Source: Pseudomonas caspiana
GTDB taxonomy: Bacteria; Pseudomonadota; Gammaproteobacteria; Pseudomonadales; Pseudomonadaceae
Direction of reading: 5' to 3'
Length of the DNA stretch: 64,000 nt
NCBI RefSeq assembly: GCF_002158995.1
Contig: NZ_LOHF01000013.1
Coordinates: 1-64,000 of the forward strand
Below the pieces are notes generated by a model, which saw only the letters and a list, made by a program, of their open reading frames with translations, was not told the origin of the DNA and did no database searches. The translations under genes and the position numbers were made by a program. Each line of letters opens with the position of its first letter. Positions within the stretch are counted from its first letter, which is position 1. Shown one piece after another: positions 1 through 9,589 of the stretch.

Positions 1-37
1 GGCCTCGCGGTGCTCGTGCGCTCCTACAGAAGAGTAT
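1..37. repeat. Right half of a REPIN-type repeat (family A), cut by window edge
   Basis: The first 30 or so bases match the right arm of the inverted repeats at 9432-9538, 15830-15918 and 40620-40712 (arm core GCCTCGCGGTGCTCGTGCGC followed by TCCTACAG). The left arm must lie before the window. Nothing else is recognised between here and the aspA start at 246. Confidence 0.8.
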
Positions 38-245
38 TCCAAATCAGATAGTTGTAATTCGCTCACAAAGATCCTGCTAACCGCCGGAAATGTATATACA
101 CGCCAGTAACACCTATCACGTCACACCTGCATTATGCCGTTTCGGCATGGCCCAGTATGTAACAGCATTGGTCAAAAATATGCCAGAGGACCAGTATCAC
201 CAGCGTTCCGGCATTGTCCGTGCCTCTCTTGAGACTTTCTCTATC

Positions 246-1670
<1,425 letters not shown>

Positions 1671-1732
1671 TGAATTGCACGACTGCAACACGCTCACCAG
1701 GTTGAGGGACTAGACACTCCTCTCCCTTTTGG

Positions 1733-1768
1733 GGGTCCCGAGATGATTCTCTCCGGACCCTTTTTTTT
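1733..1768 (+). terminator. Rho-independent terminator after aspA
   Basis: A stem GGGTCC/GGACCC encloses a second stem GAGA/TCTC with a TGAT loop, and is followed directly by eight T residues. It separates aspA from the symporter gene, so the latter probably has its own promoter in 1769-1880. Confidence 0.9.
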
Positions 1769-1898
1769 ACCTGCAAAACGCCCACTGCCAAAAACAACAA
1801 GGACGTATCGCTGCACTGGAAAGGAAAAGTATTGCAGACGCAAGACGAGCGCACCGGTATAGTGCGCGCCCCCTAAAAACAACAGCGAGGATTCTCCA

Positions 1899-3347
1899 AT
1901 GCTTGAAGTCATTAACGACTTCCTTTCGGGCAAAGTGCTGATCGTACTGATCGTAGGGCTCGGCGGTTATTTCACGATTCGTTCGCGTTTCGTCCAGTTT
2001 CGCCACTTTTTCCACATGTTCGCTGTTTTCAGGGATAGTTTACGCAACAGCACCGGCCAGCTCAGTTCCTTCCAGGCATTGATGCTCAGCCTTGCAGGCC
2101 GGGTCGGCGCAGGCAACATTGCGGGCGTCGGTATCGCCGTAACATTGGGCGGCCCGGGCGCCGTGTTCTGGATGTGGGTCACCGCACTGGTGGGCATGGC
2201 CAGCAGCTTCATCGAGTGTTCACTCGCTCAGTTGTACAAACGCAAGGACTCCGAAGGCCAGTTCCGTGGTGGTCCGGCGTATTACATCCAGCATGGTCTG
2301 GGTAAGCGCTGGCTCGGTATGGTCATGGCACTGTTGCTGCTGGTGACCTTCGGTTTTGCCTTCAACGGCCTGCAATCCCACGCAGTCACCGACTCCCTCA
2401 AAGGCGCGTTCGGCATCGACACCATGACCACCGGCATCTGTCTGGTTGTGCTGCTCGGCCTTGCATTCGTCGGTGGCATCAAGCGTATCGCGGCGATTTC
2501 CGACCTTCTGGTACCGGTCAAAACCCTGATCTATATCGCTGTGACCATCTACGTCATCGTCCTGCAGATCGACCACGTTCCAGCCATGCTGGCGACTATC
2601 GTCAGAAGCGCATTTGGTCTGGACCCGGTTTTTGGCGGCCTGATCGGCAGCGCAATCGTCATGGGCGTGAAACGCGGCGTGTTCGCTAACGAAGCCGGTC
2701 TGGGCAGTGCGCCGAACGTGGCTGCCGTTGCACAGGTCGAGCACCCGATTTCACAAGGTGTGGTTCAGGCATTCAGCGTGTTCCTCGATACTTTTGTGAT
2801 CTGCACCTGCACCGCGCTGCTGATCCTGCTCTCGGGCATTTACGACGTGGGCTACAGCGGCAACGGTATTGTTCTGGCACAGAACTCGCTGGCAGCCGTG
2901 GTCGGTGACTGGGGCCGTATCTTCATCAGCGTTGCCTTGGCACTGTTCGTCTTCACCTCGATTCTCTACAACTACTACCTGGGCGAAAACAGCCTGCGTT
3001 TCCTGGTGGGCGAGAGCAAGAAAGCCATCGTCGGCTATCGGGTTTTCGTATTGGTGCTGATCCTCTGGGGTGCCGTCGTTGATCTCAACACCGTGTTCGC
3101 CTTCGCCGACATCACCATGACGTTGCTGGCCTTCGTCAACTTGATCGCTTTGGCAATGTTGTTCAAAGTCGCCATGCGCATCCTGCGTGACTACGATGCG
3201 CAACGTAAGGCGGGCATCAAGACTCCAGTATTCGATTCAAGCCAGTTCCCGGATCTGGACCTGGACCGCACCGCATGGCCTGCCAACCCTGACCAGACAC
3301 CGGTCAACCCGGTTGATGCCACGGCAAAGCCCGCTACTCAAGCCTGA
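1899..3347 (+). CDS. AGCS-family sodium:alanine/glycine-type symporter
   Basis: Inner-membrane transporter of the alanine or glycine:cation symporter family, 482 aa with about ten hydrophobic segments. The family-typical FRGGPAYYIQ motif is near residue 125, and NEAGLGSAPN near residue 265 is also typical of the family. The ATG is preceded by GAGGA at good spacing. The C-terminal tail of about 50 residues is hydrophilic and Pro-rich, so probably cytoplasmic. Position between aspA and ansA suggests uptake of alanine, asparagine or a related amino acid with sodium; the exact substrate cannot be read from the sequence. Confidence 0.9.
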   Translation: MLEVINDFLSGKVLIVLIVGLGGYFTIRSRFVQFRHFFHMFAVFRDSLRNSTGQLSSFQALMLSLAGRVGAGNIAGVGIAVTLGGPGAVFWMWVTALVGMASSFIECSLAQLYKRKDSEGQFRGGPAYYIQHGLGKRWLGMVMALLLLVTFGFAFNGLQSHAVTDSLKGAFGIDTMTTGICLVVLLGLAFVGGIKRIAAISDLLVPVKTLIYIAVTIYVIVLQIDHVPAMLATIVRSAFGLDPVFGGLIGSAIVMGVKRGVFANEAGLGSAPNVAAVAQVEHPISQGVVQAFSVFLDTFVICTCTALLILLSGIYDVGYSGNGIVLAQNSLAAVVGDWGRIFISVALALFVFTSILYNYYLGENSLRFLVGESKKAIVGYRVFVLVLILWGAVVDLNTVFAFADITMTLLAFVNLIALAMLFKVAMRILRDYDAQRKAGIKTPVFDSSQFPDLDLDRTAWPANPDQTPVNPVDATAKPATQA

Positions 3348-3374
3348 TAGTTAACGTCATACCGGAGAAGAACC

Positions 3375-4379
3375 ATGACTTATGAACAGCCACAACCCGC
3401 TCAGCGAGTCATGGTTCTTTATACCGGCGGCACCATCGGCATGCAGGCCAGCGCCAACGGCCTGGCCCCGGCCTCGGGTTTTGAGGCACGCATTGCCGGG
3501 CAACTGGCCGAGCTGCCTGATCTGGTGGTCCCACAGTGGCGCTTTCGTGAGATGGCCCCGCTGATCGACAGCGCCAACATGACGCCTGCCTACTGGCTAC
3601 GTCTGCGCGAAGCAGTCATCGATGCCGTCGATGTCGAGGGTTGCGACGCGGTGTTGATCCTTCACGGGACTGATACCCTGGCGTACAGCGCCGCAGCCAT
3701 GAGCTTCCAGTTGCTGGGGCTTGATGCTCCGGTGCTGTTCACCGGCTCAATGCTGCCCGCTGGCGTCCCGGACAGTGATGCCTGGGAAAACGTCAACGGT
3801 TCATTGATCGAGCTGGGCAAAGGTCTGAAGCCGGGCGTGCATTTGTACTTCCACGGTGAACTGCTGGCCCCGACCCGTTGTGCAAAAATCCGCAGCTTCG
3901 GCCGCCATCCGTTCGCAGCGCTGAACCGCGCCCACAGCGGCGAAACTTCTGTTGCGCACCCCGCGCCACTGGATTATCGCCTGCCTAAAGTCGCGGCCAG
4001 CGTTGCCATCCTGCCGTTGTTTCCCGGTATCGGTGCAGCACAGCTGAACGCCGTCATCGACAGCGGCATTCAGGGTCTGGTGCTCGAATGCTTTGGCAGT
4101 GGCACCGGTCCCAGCGATGATCCAGCTTTCCTGACCAGTCTGGAACGCGCCCACCAACAAGGCATCTGCGTCGTTGCAATCACGCAGTGCCATGAAGGCG
4201 GCGTCGAACTGGACGTCTACGAAGCGGGCAGCCGCCTGCGCGGTGCAGGCGTGTTGTCCGGCGGCGGCATGACCCGTGAAGCAACGCTGGGCAAGCTGCA
4301 CCTGTTGCTGGGTGCAGGCCTGCCACTTGATGAAGTACGCCGGCTGGTTGAAGTGGATCTGTGCGGGGAGCTGCGTTAA
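3375..4379 (+). CDS. ansA: Type I L-asparaginase
   Basis: Hydrolyses L-asparagine to aspartate and ammonia, supplying substrate for AspA. The two asparaginase signatures are present: TGGTIG at residues 17-22, with the nucleophile-type Thr in the TGGT loop, and HGTDT at 97-101 with the second catalytic Thr/Asp. There is no signal peptide, which fits the cytoplasmic type. The length of 334 aa is normal. It starts 27 bp after the symporter stop with GGAGAAG in front of the ATG, so the two are probably co-transcribed. Confidence 0.92.
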   Translation: MTYEQPQPAQRVMVLYTGGTIGMQASANGLAPASGFEARIAGQLAELPDLVVPQWRFREMAPLIDSANMTPAYWLRLREAVIDAVDVEGCDAVLILHGTDTLAYSAAAMSFQLLGLDAPVLFTGSMLPAGVPDSDAWENVNGSLIELGKGLKPGVHLYFHGELLAPTRCAKIRSFGRHPFAALNRAHSGETSVAHPAPLDYRLPKVAASVAILPLFPGIGAAQLNAVIDSGIQGLVLECFGSGTGPSDDPAFLTSLERAHQQGICVVAITQCHEGGVELDVYEAGSRLRGAGVLSGGGMTREATLGKLHLLLGAGLPLDEVRRLVEVDLCGELR

Positions 4380-4411
4380 GCGCAGAGCCACAATCTCGCA
4401 GCAAACACTGA

Positions 4412-4443
4412 TCCTGCAGGAGCCAACTTGTTGGCGAGGCGAT
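4412..4443 (+). repeat. Single REP-like unit
   Basis: CTGCAGGAGCCAACTTGTTGGCGAGGCGA is close to the left arm of the inverted repeat at 7978-8069, but no matching right arm is seen. It lies in the 403-bp spacer 4380-4782, which otherwise holds only the terminator at 4533-4560 and no convincing gene. Confidence 0.7.
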
Positions 4444-4532
4444 AGTCTGGTTTATGCAGGTACAACGCATCCATCTCGTGGCTGACCTATGCACGTAGCG
4501 CAAAATTGCAGACCTTTCAGTCCTTGGAAACG

Positions 4533-4560
4533 AAAAAACCGGCACTGGGCCGGTTTCTTC
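4533..4560. terminator. Bidirectional terminator-like hairpin
   Basis: AAACCGGC and GCCGGTTT form an 8-bp stem with a 5-base loop, with A6 on the left and a T-rich stretch on the right. It lies between the convergent ansA (+) and bestrophin (-) genes and could serve both. Confidence 0.75.
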
Positions 4561-4782
4561 ACCCCAACGGCCAGCGAACTGAATCGCTGCGTACGGGGTT
4601 GAGTAGTGCGCTGATAATGGCATAAATAGTGAACGTGTCAACGCTCACTTTAGCCCTTACAAAACGCTTCCATTGCGTATGACAAAACGCTTTCTGAATA
4701 CCTACCTGCTGATCAGAAGGGGACTACAACAAACTTTGTCCTTAGAGCTCACGAGCCCCTACAGGTTTTGGGTCAAAAATTA

Positions 4783-5700
4783 CTAAGCCGTGCACTCAAC
4801 CTTCGCATCGCGAAGCATCGAATCCAGGTTGCGCTCGATGTTTTCGCACAGCTTAGTCATCTGGATTTCGTGTTCGCTGGCTTTGAACGGGCTTTGCAGG
4901 TCGGTGCCGATCTTTTCGATGGCCAGCAGCATGAAGCCGACAACGGTCGATGCCAGTGGCGTATACCAGCCCAATGTGTCCACCAGGCCAATCGGCAGGA
5001 TCACGCAGAACAGGCTGATGAACAAACGCGGGAACGCCACGTAGGGATAAGGCAGCGGCGTGTTGGCGATACGCTCCATCCCGCCCTGGCAGTTGGAGAG
5101 TTCCACCATTGTCGACTCGAGACGCGCCAGACGGATGCTGTCCAGACGGCCGGCTTTGTACTCTTTGGCCAACAGTGCAGCGGACGCATTAAGTATGTCG
5201 TTGGGGAAGTTGTTGGTTTCGTGCCTGCGTGCGTATTCCTCGCGGGTTATCAACGACTGTACTTCGTCGCCACAGGATTCACCCTTCAGATGCGCAGACA
5301 GGCATTTCACGAAGGCCACATGGCGACGCAGCAACACTGCTTTCACGGGATTCAACTCGCCGTCATCCTCAACCAGCGTCAGCACCTGACGGGCGAAGCT
5401 GCGGGAGTTATTCACCATCGCGCCCCACAAGGTGCGTGCTTCCCACCAACGGTTATAGGCGCTGGAATTACGGAAGCTGGTGAGCACTACCAGCGCAGAC
5501 GCCAGCAAGGTCAACGGCAACGAGGGCAGGCTGATCTTGCGGTCCAGGAACAGCATGAAGTCGGCTGTGACCACTATGTCCCAGATCAGGAGCCAGAACA
5601 GTGACCAGCCTACATAACCTATGGTTTTCATTAAGAAACGGTATTTATCGACGATGGCTTGCTTCAAAACGATTACCTCATGGGCTACTGCGTAATACAC
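4783..5700 (-). CDS. Bestrophin-family (RFP-TM) channel protein
   Basis: Predicted inner-membrane anion or ion channel of the bestrophin/YneE family, 305 aa from the first possible start. The hallmark stretch FRNSSAYNRWWEAR follows the second membrane segment, and further hydrophobic segments occur near residues 30-50, 65-85 and 210-260. Start choice is open: a GTG at 5700 has AGGGAG four bases upstream, while an in-frame TTG at 5667 (MKQAIVDKYRF) has GAGG at better spacing and gives 294 aa. It stands alone, divergent from the transketolase. Physiological substrate unknown. Confidence 0.85.
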   Translation of the reverse strand: MYYAVAHEVIVLKQAIVDKYRFLMKTIGYVGWSLFWLLIWDIVVTADFMLFLDRKISLPSLPLTLLASALVVLTSFRNSSAYNRWWEARTLWGAMVNNSRSFARQVLTLVEDDGELNPVKAVLLRRHVAFVKCLSAHLKGESCGDEVQSLITREEYARRHETNNFPNDILNASAALLAKEYKAGRLDSIRLARLESTMVELSNCQGGMERIANTPLPYPYVAFPRLFISLFCVILPIGLVDTLGWYTPLASTVVGFMLLAIEKIGTDLQSPFKASEHEIQMTKLCENIERNLDSMLRDAKVECTA

Positions 5701-5894
5701 GCCGCTCCCTGCTTCGAATGCAGTTGAGGTATATGGTTCGCCACTGACCGCATAAAAGCTGAACCGTTTAATGTTCAGTTAAGGTTGACCCGTGATGGCC
5801 ATCGGACAGCCCCAAAATACAATGAACAAACCGCCCTCGGCTGCGCTCCACACTTATCTGGATGTTCAGCAGCACGTCACTGAGGGTTAATTCA

Positions 5895-7970
5895 ATGGGC
5901 TCGTCTTTTTCCAGCGAACAACGCACCGCACGCGACCAACTCTGTATCAACACCATTCGCACCCTGGCCATGGACGCCGTGCAGAAGGCCAACTCTGGCC
6001 ACCCCGGTACGCCCATGGCGTTGGCGCCGGTGGGCTATACCGTCTGGAATCAGTTCCTGCGCTACCACCCTGAACACCCGGACTGGCCGAATCGCGACCG
6101 CTTCGTACTGTCGGTCGGTCATGCCTCCATGTTGTTGTACTCGCTGCTGCACCTGGCGGGTGTGGTTGAAATCGATGAGCACGGCAAGCCTTCGGGCAAA
6201 CCGGCGGTAAGCCTTGAGGACATCAAGCAGTTTCGTCAGATGGACTCCAAGACCCCGGGCCACCCGGAATACCGCATGACCACGGGCGTGGAAACCACCA
6301 CCGGCCCGCTCGGTCAAGGCTGTGCCAACAGCGTTGGTATGGCGATGGCAGAGCGTTGGCTGGGTGAACGCTTCAATGCACCTGACCGCACGCTATTCGA
6401 TTACAACGTGTATGTGCTGTGTGGCGACGGCGACATGATGGAGGGCGTAACCGCTGAAGCGGCGTCCATGGCCGGGCATCTGAAGCTCGCCAATCTGTGC
6501 TGGATCTACGACAACAACACCATCAGCATCGAAGGCCACACTGAATTGGCCTTCAGTGAAGACGTCCAGACCCGCTTTGAAGGCTACGGCTGGAACACCC
6601 TGCATGTGGCCGATGCCAACGATACCGAAGCGTTGGCCCGCGCCATCGAAGTGTTCAAACGCACCGATGATGCGCCAACCCTGATCGTGGTCGACAGCGT
6701 GATCGGCTTTGGTTCGCCCAACAAACACAACACCGCAGCGGCCCACGGCGAGCCGTTGGGTGAAGATGAAATCAAGCTGACCAAGAAAGCCTACGGCTGG
6801 GACGAAAACGCCAGCTTTCTGGTGCCCGACGAAGCTCGCACCTGGCTGCGAGACGCCCTGATTGAACGCAATGCCGTTGATTATGAAACATGGCAAGGCG
6901 CGCTCAATAAGCTGGAGGAAGAACAAGCGGATCTGGCCGATGAGCTACAACGCATGCGCGCCGGAGAAATGCCCGAGCACTGGCAGGAAAACTTGCAAGC
7001 CTTCGAGACCGACGCCAAGGGCATCGCATCGCGTGCGTCGGGTGGCAAGGTCCTCAATGCTTTCGCGGCGAAAATCCCTTGGTTGTTGGGCGGATCGGCT
7101 GACTTGTCACCGTCGACCAAGACCAACCTGACGTTCGACGGAGCCGGGAGTTTTTCCGCCGACAATTACAGCGGTCGCAACTTGCACTTCGGCATTCGCG
7201 AACACGCCATGGGCTCGATCGCCAATGGTATGGCGCTGTCTTACGTACGGCCTTACACCTCGACGTTTCTGGTGTTCAGCGATTACATGAAGCCGCCGAT
7301 TCGGCTGGCTTCGATCATGGAGTTGCCGGTGATCTTCGTCTTCACCCACGACTCCATCGGCGTTGGCGAAGACGGCCCGACTCACCAGCCTATCGAGCAG
7401 TTAACACAGCTTCGCGCTACCCCCGGTTTACTGACGCTGCGCCCCGGCGACGCTAATGAAACCGCACAGGCCTGGAAAGTCGCCTTGGCGCAAACCAGTC
7501 GCCCCTCGTGCATCGTGCTTTCGCGACAACCCCTGCCCACGCTGGACCGCACGCAATACAGCTCAGCCGAAGGTCTGGCAAAAGGCGCGTATGTACTGGC
7601 CGACGCCAAAGACGGCGAACCTGAGGTGATTCTGATTGCCACCGGCAGCGAGGTTGGGATGACCGTGCAGGCCTTCGAGCAACTGAAAGCCCAGGGCGTT
7701 GCTGCACGCGTGGTATCGATGCCGAGTTGGGAGTTGTTTGAGGATCAGGATCAGGCCTATCGCGACAGCGTATTCCCGCCTTCTGTCACTGCTCGGGTTG
7801 CAGTGGAACAGGCAGGCCCATTGGGTTGGGATCGATATGTGGGTAACACAGGCGCCAAGGTCACGATGAACACCTTCGGCGCTTCGGCTCCTATCGACAA
7901 ACTGCAGGCCAAGTTTGGGTTTACGGTGGAAAACATCGTCAAACTGGCGAAGGAGCAGATTGGACGATGA
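5895..7970 (+). CDS. tkt: Transketolase (second-type isozyme)
   Basis: Transfers two-carbon ketol units in the pentose phosphate pathway using thiamine diphosphate and a divalent metal. The protein is 691 aa. The N-terminal AMDAVQKANSGHPGTPM and the ThDP motif GDGDMMEG with its downstream N are intact, as is the pyrimidine-domain region HFGIREHAM and the phosphate-site GEDGPTHQPIEQ. The ATG at 5895 has GAGGG nine bases ahead; the open frame extends to 5862 without homology. The N-terminal half differs from the main Pseudomonas transketolase as I remember it, and the gene is not beside epd/pgk, so it is probably a paralogue rather than the housekeeping tktA. Confidence 0.9.
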   Translation: MGSSFSSEQRTARDQLCINTIRTLAMDAVQKANSGHPGTPMALAPVGYTVWNQFLRYHPEHPDWPNRDRFVLSVGHASMLLYSLLHLAGVVEIDEHGKPSGKPAVSLEDIKQFRQMDSKTPGHPEYRMTTGVETTTGPLGQGCANSVGMAMAERWLGERFNAPDRTLFDYNVYVLCGDGDMMEGVTAEAASMAGHLKLANLCWIYDNNTISIEGHTELAFSEDVQTRFEGYGWNTLHVADANDTEALARAIEVFKRTDDAPTLIVVDSVIGFGSPNKHNTAAAHGEPLGEDEIKLTKKAYGWDENASFLVPDEARTWLRDALIERNAVDYETWQGALNKLEEEQADLADELQRMRAGEMPEHWQENLQAFETDAKGIASRASGGKVLNAFAAKIPWLLGGSADLSPSTKTNLTFDGAGSFSADNYSGRNLHFGIREHAMGSIANGMALSYVRPYTSTFLVFSDYMKPPIRLASIMELPVIFVFTHDSIGVGEDGPTHQPIEQLTQLRATPGLLTLRPGDANETAQAWKVALAQTSRPSCIVLSRQPLPTLDRTQYSSAEGLAKGAYVLADAKDGEPEVILIATGSEVGMTVQAFEQLKAQGVAARVVSMPSWELFEDQDQAYRDSVFPPSVTARVAVEQAGPLGWDRYVGNTGAKVTMNTFGASAPIDKLQAKFGFTVENIVKLAKEQIGR

Positions 7971-7977
7971 CAAACCT

Positions 7978-8069
7978 TGTAGGAGCCAACGTGTTGGCGA
8001 GGCGATTTAGACAGGCAAATTGATCTGCTGTCTGTACTGGCGCTTCGCGAACAAGTTCGCTCCTACAGT
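7978..8069. repeat. REPIN-type inverted repeat (family B)
   Basis: Left arm TGTAGGAGCCAACGTGTTGGCGAGGCG and right arm CTTCGCGAACAAGTTCGCTCCTACAG pair imperfectly around a 40-bp centre. It fills the spacer between the convergent transketolase and YeeE genes. Confidence 0.85.
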
Positions 8070-8087
8070 TCTTGCTTCGCGAACAAC

Positions 8088-9299
8088 TCAGCAACCGCTC
8101 AACGCAACCTGCGGCTTCTCACCCGGGAAGAAGAACGGGCGAAATTTCACGCCTGCCACGTTGCCGACGTAAGCCGCCACCAACCACAACCACCCGTGCA
8201 GGCTGCCGGAGGCGATGCCGCTGAAGTACGCACCGATGTTGCAGCCGTAAGCCAAGCGCGAACCGTAGCCCAACAACAGACCACCGATCACTGCCGCGAC
8301 TATCGAACGCGCCGGGATTTTAAGGTTTGGCGCGAATTTTCCTGCCAACCCTGCCGCCAGCAACGCACCGATCATGATGCCGATGTCCATTACGCTGGTG
8401 ATGTCTTCCCATACCGGTGCGGCCAGCGCTTTGGCATTGGCTGGCATCTGCCAGAACGCCCAACTGCCAACATCCACACCCAGAGAACCCGCGACCTTTG
8501 CGCCCCACAAGGCGAATGCCGAAGTGATGCCCCACGGACGACCGGCCAGGGCCAAGGTTGCGTAGTTGAGCAATGCCAAACCTATCGCACCCCACACCAG
8601 TGGCCATGGACCGTGCAGGAAGCGACGCAGACCGACATGTTCGCTGGTCACTGCCAATTCCAGTTGGCCGTGACGGCGTTTTTCCAGACGCACAGTGACG
8701 AACGCAATGACCGCGAACACCGCCAGGCTCAGCACCAATGCCGGGACTACACCAAAACTTTTAACAATGGAGGTCGCCGGGAAAGACGGCAGTGCGAACC
8801 ACCAGTCAACGTGGTGAGTCGCAATCAGCGAGCCGAGGATGAAAAACAGCAGCGTCACCAGCATCCGCGCATTGCCGCCGCCCGCCGTGAACAGCGTACC
8901 GGACGCACAACCACCACCCAGTTGCATGCCGATGCCGAAGATAAAGGCACCAAACACCACGGATACACCCGCTGGCGCAACCAGACCATTCACCGGCTGA
9001 CCGAACAGAGTTCCTGCGCCCAAGGCCGGGAAGAACAGCACGACGGCGATGGCCAGCATGACCATCTGCGCCCGCAAGCCAGCGCCACGACGCTCACGGA
9101 TGAACACACGCCACGCGGAAGTAAAGCCGAAAGCTGCGTGGTAGAGAGTCAGGCCCAATGCCGCACCGACGATCAGCAGAAGGACCTGACGTACGCCAAC
9201 GCTGCTCAGCAGAAACATAGCGATGAACAACAGCAGGAAAACAGCAATCAGCGGCGCACCGGGCTTGCGAGCCGGCGCCGCAGCAAGAGAAGTACTCAT
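8088..9299 (-). CDS. YeeE/YedE-family thiosulfate/sulfur-compound transporter
   Basis: Polytopic inner-membrane protein of 403 aa with about ten hydrophobic segments and two homologous halves. Conserved Cys motifs are present: GGGCASGT in the first half and YGCNIGAYFSG near the C-terminus. In the family such cysteines bind thiosulfate during uptake. The start at 9299 (MSTSLAAAPARKPG) is chosen because the frame upstream has no homology; its ribosome site is weak. No other sulfur gene is adjacent, so the substrate is inferred from family only. Confidence 0.88.
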   Translation of the reverse strand: MSTSLAAAPARKPGAPLIAVFLLLFIAMFLLSSVGVRQVLLLIVGAALGLTLYHAAFGFTSAWRVFIRERRGAGLRAQMVMLAIAVVLFFPALGAGTLFGQPVNGLVAPAGVSVVFGAFIFGIGMQLGGGCASGTLFTAGGGNARMLVTLLFFILGSLIATHHVDWWFALPSFPATSIVKSFGVVPALVLSLAVFAVIAFVTVRLEKRRHGQLELAVTSEHVGLRRFLHGPWPLVWGAIGLALLNYATLALAGRPWGITSAFALWGAKVAGSLGVDVGSWAFWQMPANAKALAAPVWEDITSVMDIGIMIGALLAAGLAGKFAPNLKIPARSIVAAVIGGLLLGYGSRLAYGCNIGAYFSGIASGSLHGWLWLVAAYVGNVAGVKFRPFFFPGEKPQVALSGC

Positions 9300-9431
9300 G
9301 GGAAGTCTCGGTTTTAAAGGGGTAATGGCGGCAAGTATATCGCGCACAAGCTTTCATGATCCTGCCGAGGCGCTGTTGCGCGGCAAAGGTTGACCCCTAT
9401 AAAAACAACTCACTGAATTGAAATGCATTTT

Positions 9432-9538
9432 CTGTAGGAGCGACCGGGGTGGCGTTCCACCGAGCACCGCGAGGCCGCGATTGTGATCTGTCTGATACAC
9501 CGCCATCGCGGCCTCGCGGTGCTCGTGCGCTCCTACAG
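9432..9538. repeat. REPIN-type inverted repeat (family A), complete
   Basis: CTGTAGGAGCGACC opens and CGTGCGCTCCTACAG closes the element. Inner arms GAGCACCGCGAGGCCGCGA and TCGCGGCCTCGCGGTGCTC are exact complements. The other copies are at 1-37, 15830-15918 and 40620-40712. It occupies most of the 290-bp spacer 9300-9589. Confidence 0.92.
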
Positions 9539-9589
9539 GCCCAGTGTTTGCTTCGTGATAGCGATGCGTCAAGGGCACAGGGCGACCTA

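Noticed and set aside
8196..9317. Long plus-strand open frame opposite the YeeE/YedE gene
   Set aside because: Highly polar, low-complexity translation (Gln, His, Arg, Thr) and opposite a convincing membrane protein.
9432..9538. CRISPR-like repeat
   Set aside because: The intergenic repeats are single inverted elements scattered over the window, not regularly spaced direct repeats with spacers.
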